DNA of 64,000 nt from Cheilinus undulatus (taxonomy: Eukaryota > Chordata > Actinopteri > Labriformes > Labridae). Each line of letters opens with the position of its first letter. Position 1 is the stretch's first letter. The position numbers were made by a program, and so were the translations under genes. The stretch covers positions 31,620,398-31,684,397 of the forward strand of contig NC_054865.1 in NCBI RefSeq assembly GCF_018320785.1, written 5' to 3'. The notes below the pieces were generated by a model, which searched no databases, had not been told where the DNA came from, and saw nothing but the letters and a program-made list of their open reading frames with translations. This document shows positions 1 to 11,989 of the stretch, piece after piece.

Positions 1-1817
1 AAGTAATATCAAAATAAACAAAAATATGTAATGTAAAATAAGTGACTGCATAAATATTCACCCCCTTCAACTCAGTATTTAGTAGAGGCACCTTTAGCTG
101 CAATCACAGCACTGAGCCTGTGTACATAGGTCTTAATCAGGTTTGCACATCTGAACACTGAAATTTTACTCCATTCCCTTTTGTAAGAATGTTCAAGCTC
201 TGTCAGGTTGCACAGGGATCAGGCATGAACAGCTCTTTTAAAGTCTAGCCACAAATTCTCTATTGGATTGAGGTCTGGGCTTTGACACAGCCACTCCAGA
301 ACATTCACCTTGTTGTCTTTAAACCATTTCTGTGTAGCTTTCACTGTTTTCTTCAAGTCATTGTCTTGCTGGAAAATAAATCTTCTCCACAGCAGTAGTA
401 GGATTGTCCTATATTTTGTCCTAATTCATTTTTTTCTTCAACCTTTACAAGCCTTGCATTGCCAGAAGCCAAGAAGCAACCCCATGGTCTGATGCTGCCA
501 CCACAGGTACTTCACATTGGGGATTTTGTGTTTTTAGTGATGTGTAATGTTTGGTATTCACCAAACATAGAGTCTTATCTGATTGTGAAAAAGCACCACC
601 TTGATCATGGAGTCTCCACATACCTTTTGGCTAACTCGTCAAGATTTAATGTGAGTGGCTTTATCTTTGCCTCGCTCCCATAAAACTCTGACTGATAATG
701 CTGAATCTCTCAGCTGCTGAAGCTTGTAACTCCTTCAGAGTCATCATAAATGTCTTGGTGGCCTCTCTCACTAGTCTCCTTCTTGCCCAGTCACTCAGTT
801 TGTTAGGACGGCCTGATCTAGGCAGATTTAAACATGTGTCACATCCCTTCCATTTCTTGATGGTGATGATTTTTTTTTCATATCCATCCCTTGACTTGTA
901 CTTTTCAATAACCTTTTCTCTGAGTTGCTTGGACTGTTCTTTTGTCTACATGGTGTAATGGCAGCCAGGAACACTGATAACCAGTGGCTGGGCCTTCCAG
1001 ACAAAGGTGACTTCATACTACAATCACTTGAGACACATTCACTGTACTCAGGTGATCCCCATTTTACTTACCGCACGATATTATTGGCAGTATATCGGTA
1101 TCGGTCAATAATAGCTTAAAAAGTTAATTACTGGTCTAGAAAATTTACGCCAATCAGTACGGCCAATAATGTGACATCATAATTAAGCGCACACGATGAC
1201 GCCGGACATACTCCAACAACAACAAACTCAGCTTGTCAGCCGTATGTGAAGTTTGAGGTGGGGAAGCAGACAAAGTAGCTGCATTGCTTGTAAAGTACAT
1301 GTGATGTGAGGAGGACTTGAAAATATGCCTTTAACACCAAAAGTTTAATTCTGCATCTTAAAAAACTGTCACCTTGATGACTACAAGGACTTTCATATGA
1401 TAAAAAATTACAAAACTTCGTGCCAGGGAAAAATCGTCAACAGCCTCTACTTAAGTCATTCGACAAAGCTAAAAAATACAGCAGCGACCACCCAAAGGTA
1501 AGGAGCTTAACAGGAAAATCATTGAATCTATAGCTCTTGATAATCAGCCTCTCAGCGTGGTGGAAGATACAGGCTTCCGTGGGCCAATGATGCATTTAAA
1601 GCCCCGCTACGTTATACCTAGCAGGCACTTATAGCCTTACCTAAGAGAAGAATTTAATATACATTGTTTTGTAGAAATCTGTTTTCCTTTGGACATTAGA
1701 GAGTTTTTTGTTTTATTTTTTATGTCAAAATAGCCAAATTATATTGACCACGATTGATTTATAAAATCAATAAAAGAGTGAAACATCCACGGGGGAATAT
1801 TTTTCATAGGCACTGTA
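1..1817 (-). mobile_element. Tc1/mariner-like transposon, partial, interrupted by a hAT fragment
   Basis: Decayed Tc1-like element read on the minus strand. Its left part lies before the window. The right end is preserved as the ACTGTA terminus at 1812-1817, preceded by inverted-repeat sequence also seen in the copy at 6435-7579. Minus-strand translation near 240-300 gives the SPDLNPIENLW motif around the third acidic residue of a Tc1 DDE transposase. The region 300-1050 aligns by eye with the second copy (for example the shared AAACCATTTCTGTGTAGCTT at about 322-341 and 6747-6766). Stops and frameshifts break the reading frame, so it is a fossil. Sequence from about 1070 to 1645 is not Tc1 and is annotated separately. 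Confidence 0.85.
1070..1645 (+). mobile_element. hAT transposon fragment with BED-finger transposase remnant, nested in a Tc1-like element
   Basis: This block has no counterpart in the second Tc1 copy. Its left edge carries the GATATTATTGGC and TATCGGTATCGG subterminal sequence found in the short MITEs of this window. Further in, broken frames on the plus strand show a BED zinc-finger-like stretch: KFEVG near 1250, two spaced cysteines near 1290-1305, then LHLK and CHLDDYKDF near 1350-1395. At about 1531-1632 a frame reads ALDNQPLSVVEDTGFRGPM, then PRYVIPSRHL. That is the start of the catalytic region typical of ZBED-like hAT transposases. Stops and frameshifts show it is dead, and the C-terminal half is missing. 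Confidence 0.75.
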
Positions 1818-2614
1818 CATGTTAATGGATTGTTTTTGGGTCAATAATTGCAGCATGCAAGAGATCACTTCCTACATGCATTTGCTGACTGCTGCATTAT
1901 CACGTGTTTGCATGGTCTTTGGACATTTTAAAGGCTTTTAATGACATTTGCAATGTTAAATCTGGACTATCTGTTCATTGACACAATAGGGTTATGTGAG
2001 GCAGTATTTGGAAATGGAAAGCATAACTGTGTGTTTTTTTGCCTCTTTGTGTGTGTGTGTGTGTGTAAGCGTGAACTTGCTCACCATTGCAGGAGTTTAA
2101 ATCATTGCTGATGTCAGAAGGGACATGCTCCATGCCACCCAGCATCATTATAGGCACTTCCTGGTGCCAAAGGGGAAGCATTAAATCCTCTCCACCACCC
2201 CGGCGATTGAGACTGTCACTGTCATTAACCTGAGGTGACTTCAGCACAGGCCACTCAGCCTGTTAGCCGCCATCCCCATTGACATCTACACACTGCTAAC
2301 CTGCCAGCAACTGAGATGTATGTCTGTATAATACTGAGGACTGAAACTGTGCTATTTCTGCAGTGTTGATACCAAAACTTTACCTCTTACATTATGAGTC
2401 CAACCTTTAGGGGTTATGAATTAAAGGAGGAAGAAGAAGCTGAGGTTTCTGCAAAGTGATTGCTGAGATTTTATTTGAAAATTTATTTTCTGGCTGGGTT
2501 TTTTTTTTTTTTTTTTTGTCTTTACTTGATCAGACAGTGCACAGAGATGGGGAATGGGTGAGAGGAAGTGGGAAGGACAAGCAGGAAAGGAGCCTTGAGT
2601 AAAACTTTAAGCCT
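1818..2614. other. Intergenic stretch without recognised genes
   Basis: No coding exon or known repeat is recognised. It contains a short GT microsatellite at 2049-2066 and a poly-T run at about 2501-2518. Confidence 0.5.
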
Positions 2615-2639
2615 TTACACATCGGGGGTGATGCGATAA

Positions 2640-3263
2640 ATGTAAAAAAATGTAAATAATATAGAGGCAAATTTTGACGTGTGTCCATTCACACCAGGAA
2701 TGGATTTGTTGTCCAGACCTGACCTGAAAGCTTTTAATAAATTAGTAAAAGCTTTCCTCCCACATATCCACGTATCCTTGTATCCTCCCACGATACAAGC
2801 AACTGTCCCAGCATCTGGAGCTGCCCACCAGATCCTGGGCAACCAGTATGCTGTGTGCTCGATCAAGCCTGCAAAAGCGCACTAGGTGTCCATAAAAGTG
2901 CAGCTGCTGTTTCCATTTCAAGAAGCTGATCCTTTCGATGTCCAGTCTCTTGACTGCATTAGACACATGGTCTTGTCAACAGTACCTAAAAATGTGCCGG
3001 TGCCTCTGGCTGTCAGTCAACTTCCAGGCCTCATAAGAGTACAGTAAGACCAGAGGGACCAAGGACTGAAAGACTCTGACTTTCATTCGCATGCTTAGAT
3101 ACCGAGAGCACCATACAGTCTTGATCAGCAAACCCATCACCCCATGCTCTAACAAAGTGCTGCTAAAGTCTGCAGTGTGTTTTGCAGTATCCTGAGATAA
3201 ATTTGAACAGAAGATAAAAAGAAGTTTTTGTTTCTCTTTTTCCTCCTGCTCCATGCATAACAA
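2640..3263 (-). mobile_element. LINE (non-LTR retrotransposon) reverse-transcriptase C-terminal remnant
   Basis: Minus-strand frames give a broken but recognisable end of a non-LTR retrotransposon polymerase. KVRVFQSLVPLVLLYSYEAW followed by KLTDSQRHR corresponds to the usual LLYG-ETW-LT-RR region. After a frameshift, QQLHFYGHLVRFCRLDRAHS corresponds to the usual HQLR-FGHV-R sequence downstream. Both blocks come in the expected order from 3263 down to about 2750. I cannot assign the clade. There are several stops, so it is inactive, and the 5' part is missing. Confidence 0.7.
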
Positions 3264-3679
3264 TGCAGTCAGTGCTGTTGTAATTCCCTGTTATCAGTGT
3301 GATTCCCCTATTCAGCCATGTCAGTCTGAAGGATGAACTTTTCTTTCACATATATTAGATAATATAAATAATAATATAAATGGTTTTAAAAGTTAGCTGA
3401 TTCACATGAACTTTTTATTATTATTTATTTATTCATTTACTTATCATATTAGAGATAAAAAATCATTTGGCACAGGATGTAGACAAAAAATTACATGAAA
3501 AGAGGAAAAAACATCATGCAACATTATGGAGAGGAGCACATTTATGCTTTTTCTCTGCCTAAAACCTCCTCTATAGGAAACAAGTGTTTTGATAAGTCAG
3601 ATATGTGCTTGTCAGAAGCAAACTTTTAAAAACTCAACCCTGATCCAAAAATTATCAGCCACCATTTTGCACAGCTGTG

Positions 3680-4290
3680 AAAGCTTGCATTGCCTAGCTT
3701 AAAGTCCCAGTAAAGTGATTTTAAAAAATCTGTATTTTTTGGTTTGTTGTATGACAGTACACTGTGTTATGAACCACCGGGCCAAATTTCAGTCATGAAA
3801 AACATTTCTAAGTACATAAAGTTAAGCTTTAAAATCATGAAAAATGAGGCGATAATATCTGCTCTTGAATGCTATGGGCTTGTTGGTTGAATGAGCTGAA
3901 GCCACACCCATATAATCCTCTGAATGGAGGAATCATCTATCTGGTCCACTGTGTCAGCCGCAAAAGAAACAGTCACATTTATATCATGACAGACAGTTTA
4001 GAGCTAAAAAGTCTAAGTTTTTATTTTCTCATCCTGTATTTACACTATAGCTATTCCTAATATCTTGCTTTCTGAGTTATGTGAAGTCATGTCTCTCTAC
4101 TGTTTATGAGACGTCTTTGTTGTTAAGTTGCTGCTGAAAATACTCAATTTCCTGATGTTACTCTTCAAAATAAAAGTCTTAAATGATGATTGGCATTGAA
4201 TGGAGGCAGACTTGGCAGGAATAGAACGTGTCTAATATCGACTACTTTTTAAACTTTAGCACTGCTACACTGACGGACATGAGGGATTAA
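3680..4290. repeat. Probable interspersed repeat of unknown class
   Basis: The text from about 3700 (GTCCCAGTAAAGTGATTTTA) through the ATGAAAAACATTTCTAAGTA stretch looks like a dispersed repeat I associate with fish genomes. No ends, target duplications or coding sequence were found. The assignment rests on memory of similar sequence only. Confidence 0.3.
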
Positions 4291-6434
4291 AATGTGTCTG
4301 CTTGTAGAGAGACAGTCACAGTGTGCTTCTTTTAATTATCCAGGACTAAAGACAAGTGATATATGGATTAAAACACACCTCCAGCTGGTAAGATGTTTGT
4401 TCCTGCCACATTTGGTTCATGTAAAAAATAGACAAGCACTCCAGCAATTAGCCTTCCCCCTTGACCTTGCCATGAACTCTGATCAGAGCGCAGCTGCCTG
4501 GCTTTGTGCCAGAGCAGCGAGACAGATGTTGGAGATTAAATTTACTGTTTTCTGGTACAAATCTCTCTGTTATTATACTTTTAATGACCTGTAGGCCAAC
4601 ATGGCTGATAGATTTGGGAAATTAGTGGGTGGATGCTAACCTTCGGTGACATCGGCTGACAACAGACTGTACTGAGATGAACTGCTCCATAGTTTTATGA
4701 GGTTGTAGCATTGGGTGGGGTGGGATTTTTTTAGGCACTAGTGACATATAGATCAGAGTTTTCACACGTTTACAGCAACATTATTCCAGCATATCTAGTA
4801 TGTTAAGACAAAAATTTTACATTTTGCTTCACTTTGCTTTGCTTGGACTTCAAAAAAAAAAACCTGCAAATTAATCACACGCACAAAAAAGCCACTGCAA
4901 ATATTTTAATTATTATCATTTTTGTTTCATTTATTTATAAAGTGATAGTTTGGATGTTTTTGCAGTTGTGCTTTAAAACAACTGCTCATCTACTCAGTCA
5001 CTTGATGCCACCATCACAGGCCTAAAGCAAAGCTTTAAATCTGTTTTTTTTCCCCAACATGTTTGCTCCATAACTCCATCATTTTTGTTTCTCAGTCATT
5101 CTTCTGGCCTAAGCGGTCTCCTCAGTGAAAGATTTCCTTCCCTGTCATGAAAACCAGTCAGGAAAAAAGCTATCGACAGAAAGACTCTGGTTTAAGTGCG
5201 GATGGCGACACCCTGTTTAATGACGACGTGTACTTTGTGCTGTTAGTGTAACACATGATTTACAGTGCACTGGATTTTATTTTAAGGGATCCAACTGCCT
5301 CCTTGGGTGATGATGAAGCAGCAGTGCTGATATATAGGAAGTCGGACAGTCTCTGGAGGCTTTGACCAGACATGTTTTCCTCTTTCTTTAGCCTACAATT
5401 AGAAGCAATAGTCTCCCACTCCTACGATGGCTCCCTCCTCTCAGCAGAGATATATTTATCTGAGGATAATTGGCCATTAAATCCTCACTTGACAACTGTG
5501 AAAATGCCACCCCAAGAGTAATCTGGCTGCCAGAAAATGACAACGGTTGGCAGAGCTGTCGACTGCTGGGAGCCACATCAGGAACGGATGGATCTATTCC
5601 ACGCACTCACATTCATACATGAGCACACATACACAGCGAACAGCGCTGGCTGTCCAAATCAAATTCTGTCCTGTTCACAAGCTTGTGAGATATATATATA
5701 TATATATATATATAGAAAAGGAAACCCCTCATTATGATCCTTATTAAAAGACAGGTCTCAGCACTGAGGATAAAACAGCATCCTTTTAAACCCGTCTGTC
5801 ACTAAAGAGAAATGCACTTTTTAGCTTTATTTATTTTCATTAACTTTGCAAGCTCCCCGCTTTGATCACTTTATCGCCGTACTCTATATTCAATTACGCA
5901 TGTCACACATCTTTGCAAGCCCTTATGTAAAATTGGATTCTTCTAAGCATAGCGTCTGTCTGACTTGAGCTGATCCTTATCATACAGTTCAAAGTATCCC
6001 AGCTTACCAGCTTTTTTTTCAGGCTGTCGAAAGCCTGGCCAAGGCAAATGAGAAGACAAGCGTTGCACCGTGAATTTCTGTCCTTTTCGTCCAAGTGCCT
6101 TGGCTGTCTCTCAAACTGCTAACACAAATCAGACTGAGCAGGAGATACAGTAAGTGTAGTAATTCTCAAAAGAGGGGGAGAGGACCAGATCTTTGATGGT
6201 GTTTCAAAAAGTGGCCACAGCGAGCCTCTGGATGAAAATCTCCTGTATTATGTTGGGTTTTATTTTTCTTTCTAATCAAATAAATAGCATTAAGATAGTC
6301 ATTAACATTAAATAAATTGAGATAAAATGGTAACCAAAGTGGGCCAGCATGCATTATTTGTGTTTTATTTTCTTGCAAGTATCCACTGACCATGAGAGAG
6401 CAGCTGCCTAAGGAGTTGAACATTGCAGCGCCTT
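4291..6434. other. Intergenic stretch without recognised genes
   Basis: Only short unsupported reading frames occur. An AT dinucleotide microsatellite of about 25 bases lies at 5690-5714. The 5100-5600 part has less A/T-run character than its flanks and could be a regulatory island, but nothing specific supports this. Confidence 0.4.
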
Positions 6435-7579
6435 TACAGTATTTACTCCCTTGGATGTTTTATCCTGTTATCGATTCTGTAAATAATTCATGGTCAAAAT
6501 AATTGGCTTTATTAACCAAAAAACTCTCTTTAATGTCAAAGTGAAAACAGATTCAAACAAGGTGTCAATCACATAAAAATATGTAATGTAAAATGAGTGA
6601 ATGCTTAAATATTCATACCCCTTCAAGTCAGGTTGCAAAGGGATTGGGTGGGAACAGCCCTTTTCAAGTCCAGCCACAAATTCTTTATTGGATTGAGGTC
6701 TGGGCTTTGATTCATCTACTACAGAACTATCACTTTGTTGTCTTTAAACCATTTCTGTGTAGCTTTCGCTGTATGCTTTGGGTCATTGTCTTGCTGGAAA
6801 ATAAATCTCCCAAGCTGTAGTTCTCTTGAAGATTGAATAAGATTGTCCTCCAGGACATTCCTATATGTTGCCCAAATGATTTTACCCTCTACCTTTACAA
6901 GCCTTCCATTGCTGGATACAGAGAAGCATCCCCACAGAATGATGCTGCCACCACCGTGCTTCACAATGGGGATGGTGTGTTTGTAGTGATGTGTGGTGTT
7001 TGCTGTCCACCAAACATACCATCTTATCTGATGGCCAAAAACGTGCCGTATTCCTTCCATTTCTTGATGAAGGATATTACTAAACTCCAGGGGATGTTCA
7101 GTGCCTTGGAATTTATTTTGTAACCATCCCCTGACTTATACCTTTCAATATCATTTTCTCTGAGTTGCCTGGGCTGTTCTTTTGTCTTCACGGTGCAATG
7201 GTAGTTAGGAATAATGATTATCCAGTGATTGGACCTTCCAGACACATGTGTCTTTACACTACAATCACTTGAGACACATTCATTGCACTCATGTGAACCC
7301 CATTCCACTAATTTTGAGACTACTGGCGCCAATTGGCTGGACCTTTGCCGAATTGGATCAGCCACTTTAAAAGGGATAAATATTTATTCAGTCACTTATT
7401 TACAATACATATTTTTGTGCAGTTGACATCACATTGTAGAAATCTGTTTTATTTTGGACATTAAAGGGCTTTTTTTGTTATTTTTTGGTCCAAAAAGTCA
7501 AATTCTATTGACCATGACTGATTTATAAAATCAATAAAAGCATAAAACATCCAAAGAGGTAAATACTTTTTTACTGTAT
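6435..7579 (-). mobile_element. Tc1/mariner-like transposon, decayed but with both ends
   Basis: The element is bounded by TA on each side with inverted ends: TACAGTATTTACTCCCTTGG on the left, and the complement of TTTGGATGTTTTA-type sequence ending ACTGTA on the right. Minus-strand frames show an N-terminal transposase part (QLRENDIERYKSGDGYK, then KALNIPWSLV at about 7070-7190). A catalytic part follows: HGGGSIILWGCF, VEGKIIWATYRNVLEDNL and FQQDNDPKHTAKAT at about 6740-6980, then SPDLNPIKNLW near 6680-6710. Sequence after the third acidic residue jumps to the 3' end, so the last part of the transposase is deleted. It is shorter than typical 1.3-1.7 kb Tc1 elements and the frame is broken. 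Confidence 0.9.
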
Positions 7580-9400
7580 CTCTAAAAAGGGAGATTTGGT
7601 AAACACATGTTGGCAGTGTGGCCGATTTAGTTATCGTATTTGTTTGTGAAGTGTGAGGTTGTGGCAGAGCAGAGGAGTGTTATAAAACTGCTATAACTTC
7701 ATATATGTTGGCCAAAGAGTCTATTCTGTCACTGAGAATGCCATATATTCACTCTGTTTTAAATCTAGGCCAAGGAGCAAGTCAGACACTTACAGAATTG
7801 CATCTATGTATGGAGATGTCCCACGCTTTTAGACAAATGTAGCGGGGAGAGAATGGGGAAACTATGCTTTGACTGTAGCATTTCTTTTCAGATGTCATTT
7901 GTGTTGCAGATTCATGGGTGACTCAAATCACAGCACCCTGCCAGAGTGTGTTTCAGGAAACAAGCATCTCCGGTCATCATCCAGGAAGCTGAGAGCTTTC
8001 TCTAATATCTCTCAGATGGCAATGGACAAAAGGCGGAGGATGAAAAGTAATATTACTAATAATACAGCAAGCTGAATGAAAAAGCGAGGATTCAACTCTA
8101 AAAGCTCTAGACTGTGTTGTTCATTAATTCAAAATGGTGTTTCGGTTTCACAATCCATGTTATCAAAAATTCCAACATTGTCTTGAGTGCAATCTCATGT
8201 TTGAGTGATAATGGGACGGAAAGTACAGCGGAGGTGAGTAGGAGGTGCATAGCATAAACTATTCACCAGGGTGCATGAGAAAGGAGGGGAGTGAGTGAGA
8301 AAAAGCAGTGTTTCCGTATTTCTTTACCTCTACCCACCGGTGACAACACCCAAAACAGACGCACTCTACGTTTTAGCAGTTTGTCGAAGAAGCTTTTGTT
8401 TGTTCCATTGTGTTTTTTGCCTCTGTTGTTTTTTTTACACCCCTCCTTTCACATCAGTCCTTCACTCTGGAGGCTTCCTCGCTGCGCACAAACAACAGCC
8501 CTCTCCCAGTCGGCTCTGTTTGATGACCTACATTACATTCTCTTTGCATGGAGGTACAGCGAGCTTACATGTTGTGTGTGCATAAACTGCGGTGTAAATG
8601 ACAGAAACAAAAGGAAGGAGCAGCTGTACGAGGATGGAAATGAAAGTGTGCACCATTGTAGGGGACCCACTGCATCAAGAGAGCTCAGTGTAGTCTAAAC
8701 ACCGCAACTGAGGGTTCGTGTCACCAGTGATGGCTCGTGCTGGTGCGACGTGTGTTTGAGCATGCTTTATATACAAGAGTGTGAATGCATACATACAGGA
8801 CGTGTGTGCTCATCATGGGTTTGCCCCTCACACATGAAACAAAGCGAAGGCTCCTCTGGGACCAGCTGCCAGCCACTTCCTTCTTGTGTTTGACAAGTTA
8901 AATGTAAGAGGATCCACAGCAGTGCAGTGCTTCCATGGGGACCGCAGTCTTGAAATAATGTGCAACTGTAGATGTGATACACAAATAATGAGTTTCATCT
9001 GGCAACATATTAACCATAACTTTATTATCGGGCAAAACTCAATGTCCCACATCAAGGTAAAATCATGTACTCATTTCTATTGTATTATATTATTATTTTA
9101 AGACACTGAGTGCGCCCAGCAGACCATTGTGCCTCTTCAAGCAAAACCACATATGTTCAGCATGGATGAGGAATCATCCCCATGATGATCTTCCAGCAAC
9201 AGTCCCTTTGATTACTGCCTTTCAAGCCCAGGCAATTTCATCATCCCAAACCCACATCTCTGTGTTTTCTGTGCCGCATTCAGAATACACCCATGGCACT
9301 GTTGCAACTTGTGTAATTTGTCATCTGGACGTCTGTTCACTTGGAAGAAAAAGCTAAGTTCTGAAAGAGCCATCACACAAAATTAAGCCCCTTCGTTTCC
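7580..9400. other. Intergenic stretch without recognised genes
   Basis: The longest open frame (8291-8698, 135 codons) has no recognisable domain, no splice context and low-complexity Phe/Leu/Cys composition. I treat it as chance. Confidence 0.4.
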
Positions 9401-9439
9401 CCTCTCCAAAAACTAAAAGTTTTGGTGTTATCCCTGAGA

Positions 9440-9680
9440 GCAGCACTAAAGCAGAAAGCCAGTTAAGCCCCATTAGGAGCTTGCGCGCTGTGACGATCTC
9501 ATTGGAAGTGCTGGATGAAAATTGCCCGGATTAATGTGTTAATCCACCTCTTTAAAATGCTAATGTCCATTTTATGCCCATTAAATCTCAGTGTGCGTTT
9601 TCTTTGATGCGTGCAATTTCTATCAATTAAACACAGAGGAGTGAAACAGGCAGGAGGGAGATTAGTTCCCTTGCTTCAAG
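9440..9680. promoter_or_regulatory. Candidate conserved noncoding element
   Basis: A compact block with homeodomain-type cores (GGATTAATGTGTTAATCC at about 9529-9546, a near-palindrome), CCATTTTATGCCCATTAAATC and ATCAATTAAAC. It has no repeat signature and no coding frame. Density of developmental factor sites suggests an enhancer, but conservation was not tested. Confidence 0.25.
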
Positions 9681-9700
9681 CATGAATTTCTCCGTTTGGT

Positions 9701-10367
9701 TTCATATTTATCTTGAATGGGGATGGGGAGGGGGTATTTGGAATGGGTTTATGAAACACAGAAGGAGCAATGTGGTGATATGAAGATTTCTCAGAGCCCC
9801 TTGTGCCTTTTGCAGAGCTTATAACAAACACTCAAACATCCACTAGCAATAGGGAATGTGTAAACATATTACTGAAGTGGTTTTTCATTTCAAAACTGTT
9901 TTTATGAAATAGGACCTTATAAAAATTTTCCCAAACTTTCTTCTTACCATTGCTATCCTGTCTTTTTAAAAAAGAAAATTTAACAGTGTTGATAGTTGAG
10001 AAGGAAAAGTGCTTTTTTGTACTTTCTACATTTATTACAAGCAACCAATGGTAAATACCGTCATGTACAAACTTTTAAACTGCAGTGAAAAGTCAACCAG
10101 GTCATTTGAAATTAGGTTTCAAACATTTAAAATGCAAAAAGAGAGTCTTGTCTTGCATCCACAAACTCTGAGTTGAACAGCTCATTTGCAGACATGTCAC
10201 TGTCTCCTGAGTGCGTTGAAGTGACAGACACATTTTGATTGACAGCTGCCTGGCTCTGTAAACAACGGCACATTTAACAATCAGTGTACAACAGTGGTAA
10301 ACTATTTTTAAGGCATCTGACAGAAAATATTCATTTCCATGGGTCACTGAGTGGACAGTGCTGCACA
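9701..10367. other. Intergenic stretch without recognised genes
   Basis: Nothing recognised; only short open frames without domain similarity. Confidence 0.4.
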
Positions 10368-10628
10368 GCAGCACAGGGGGTTAGCACTGTTGCCTCACAG
10401 CAAGAGGGTTCCTGATTTGAGGCCTCTCTGTGCAGAATTTGCATGTACACCCCACGCTTATTATGTCAAATGGTGACTAAATTGCCTGTAGATATGAGTG
10501 TGAGCATGCTGACTCTATATGTCAGCCCTGCCATTGACTGGTGACCAGTCCAGACTTGACAGCTGGGATTGGCTCCAGCATCCTACGACCCTGAATGGGA
10601 TAAGCAGTGTAGAAAAAGGACGGATGGC
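10368..10628 (+). mobile_element. tRNA-derived SINE, full-length-like but diverged
   Basis: The head GGGGGTTAGCACTGTTGCC resembles a tRNA-type box A region. Then come CTCACAGCAAGAGGGTTC with a degraded box B, and the body TTTGCATGTACACCCC, GTGACTAAATTGCC, GTCAGCCCTGCCATTGACTG and AGCTGGGATTGGCTCCAGCA. The tail is GATAAGCAGTGTAGAAAAAG then GACGGATGG. This order matches a very common fish tRNA SINE whose consensus I recall. Part of the middle (the usual cytosine-rich stretch after GCTT) is missing. Confidence 0.75.
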
Positions 10629-11127
10629 CTGAGTGGTGAGTTTCAAATGTACTGTAATCCATGTCCTGATTTATTCCTTTTTCTTCATGAAAGTAAATTC
10701 ATGTCATAATAATAGAATGACCGGAGACTAAATGTATTACCTGGAGTGTTGAAATATCAGTGTTAAACATTTCAGAGTTGAGTTTAACCCCAAACTGTAA
10801 TTTTTTGATCCATTCTGAGTTCAGTGGCTTTCAATGTTGGAGTTATTGGACAGTGTTGATAGATTCAGTGTTAGTCCAGCTCTGTAGGGAGTCTACTGAT
10901 CTAAGCTCCGCCTGCTGTCATTTCAAATCTGGGGGGTAGAGTTTTCTCTTCATGTCCTTGTGCAAAGTGTTTAGATGTGCTTTAGCTATATTCATGAGTT
11001 TAAATGTCCTTAAATGAACTTGACCTCTTTTTATACTACATAATAAGTAGTAAGTAAGTAATTCAATCAATAAATAATAGTTTTGTGTGTTTTAACAATT
11101 TTGGTACATTCAGGTCTGGCATATATA
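10629..11127. other. Intergenic stretch without recognised genes
   Basis: Nothing recognised in about 500 bases between the SINE and the next transposon. Confidence 0.4.
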
Positions 11128-11989
11128 CACTATATTGCCAAAAGTATTCGCTCACCTGCCTTGACTCGCATATGAACTTAAGTGACACCCTAATTCTTAA
11201 TCTGGTTTAATGTTATGTCAGTCCACCCTTTGCAGCTTTCACTGGAACTAAGGGGCCAAGCCCAGCTCCTGAAAAACAACCCCACACCATAATCCCCCCT
11301 CCACCAAACTTTACACTTGGAACAATGCAGTCAGACAAGTACCGTTCTCCTGGCAACCACCAAATCCAGACTCGTCCATCAGATTGTCAGATGGAGAAGT
11401 GCGATTCTTCACTCCAGAGAATGCATCCCCACTGCTCTAGAGTCCAGTGGTGGCATGCTTTACACCACTGCATTGCACTTGGTGATGTATGGCTTGGATG
11501 TAGCTGCTCAGCCATGGAAATCCATTCCATGAAGCTCTCTACACACTGTTCTTGAGCTAATCTGAAGGCCACATGAAGTTTGGAGGTCTGTAGTGATTGA
11601 CACTGCAGAAAGTTGGCCACCTCTGTGCACTATGTGCCTCAGCATCCACTGACCCCGCGCCGTCATTTTACTCTGCCTACCACTTCGTGGCTGAGTTGCT
11701 GTCATTCCTAGTCGCTTCCACTCAGTTATAATACCACTGATAGTTGACTGTGGAATATTCAGGAGCGAGGAAATTTTACGACTGGACTTGTTGCACAGAT
11801 GGCATCCTTTCACAGTACCACGCTGGAATTCACTGAGCTCCTGAGAGTGACCCATTCTTTCACAAATGTTTGTAGAAACAGTCTGCACGCCTAGGTGTTT
11901 GATTTTATACACCTGTGGCCATGGAAGTGATTGGAACACCTGGTTTCAATTATTTGGATGGGTGAGTGAATACTTTTGGCAATATGGTG
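11128..11989 (-). mobile_element. Tc1-like transposon with internal deletion
   Basis: Both ends are present: CACTATATTGCCAAAAGTAT on the left and its inverted counterpart ACTTTTGGCAATATGGTG on the right, each next to a TA. The minus strand from about 11850 encodes the N-terminal transposase: MGHSQELSEFQRGTVKG, NIPQSTISGIITEWKRLG and the ATQPRSGRQ linker. It continues through QTSCGLQIS and ELHGMDFHG into a frame-shifted MQWCKACHHWTLEQWGCILW. At about 11235-11241 the sequence jumps from near the left end directly into the late transposase region (CACTGGAACTAAGGGGCCAA). The catalytic C-terminus, roughly half a kilobase, is therefore missing. The result is about 0.86 kb. Confidence 0.9.

Noticed and set aside
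1065..1641. Possible target duplication TACTTACC / GCCTTACC around the nested hAT piece
   Set aside because: Only six of eight bases match. The right border lies within transposase text rather than at a terminus, so a true duplication is not expected there.
8291..8698. 135-codon frame on the plus strand
   Set aside because: No domain, no splice context and composition typical of chance frames.
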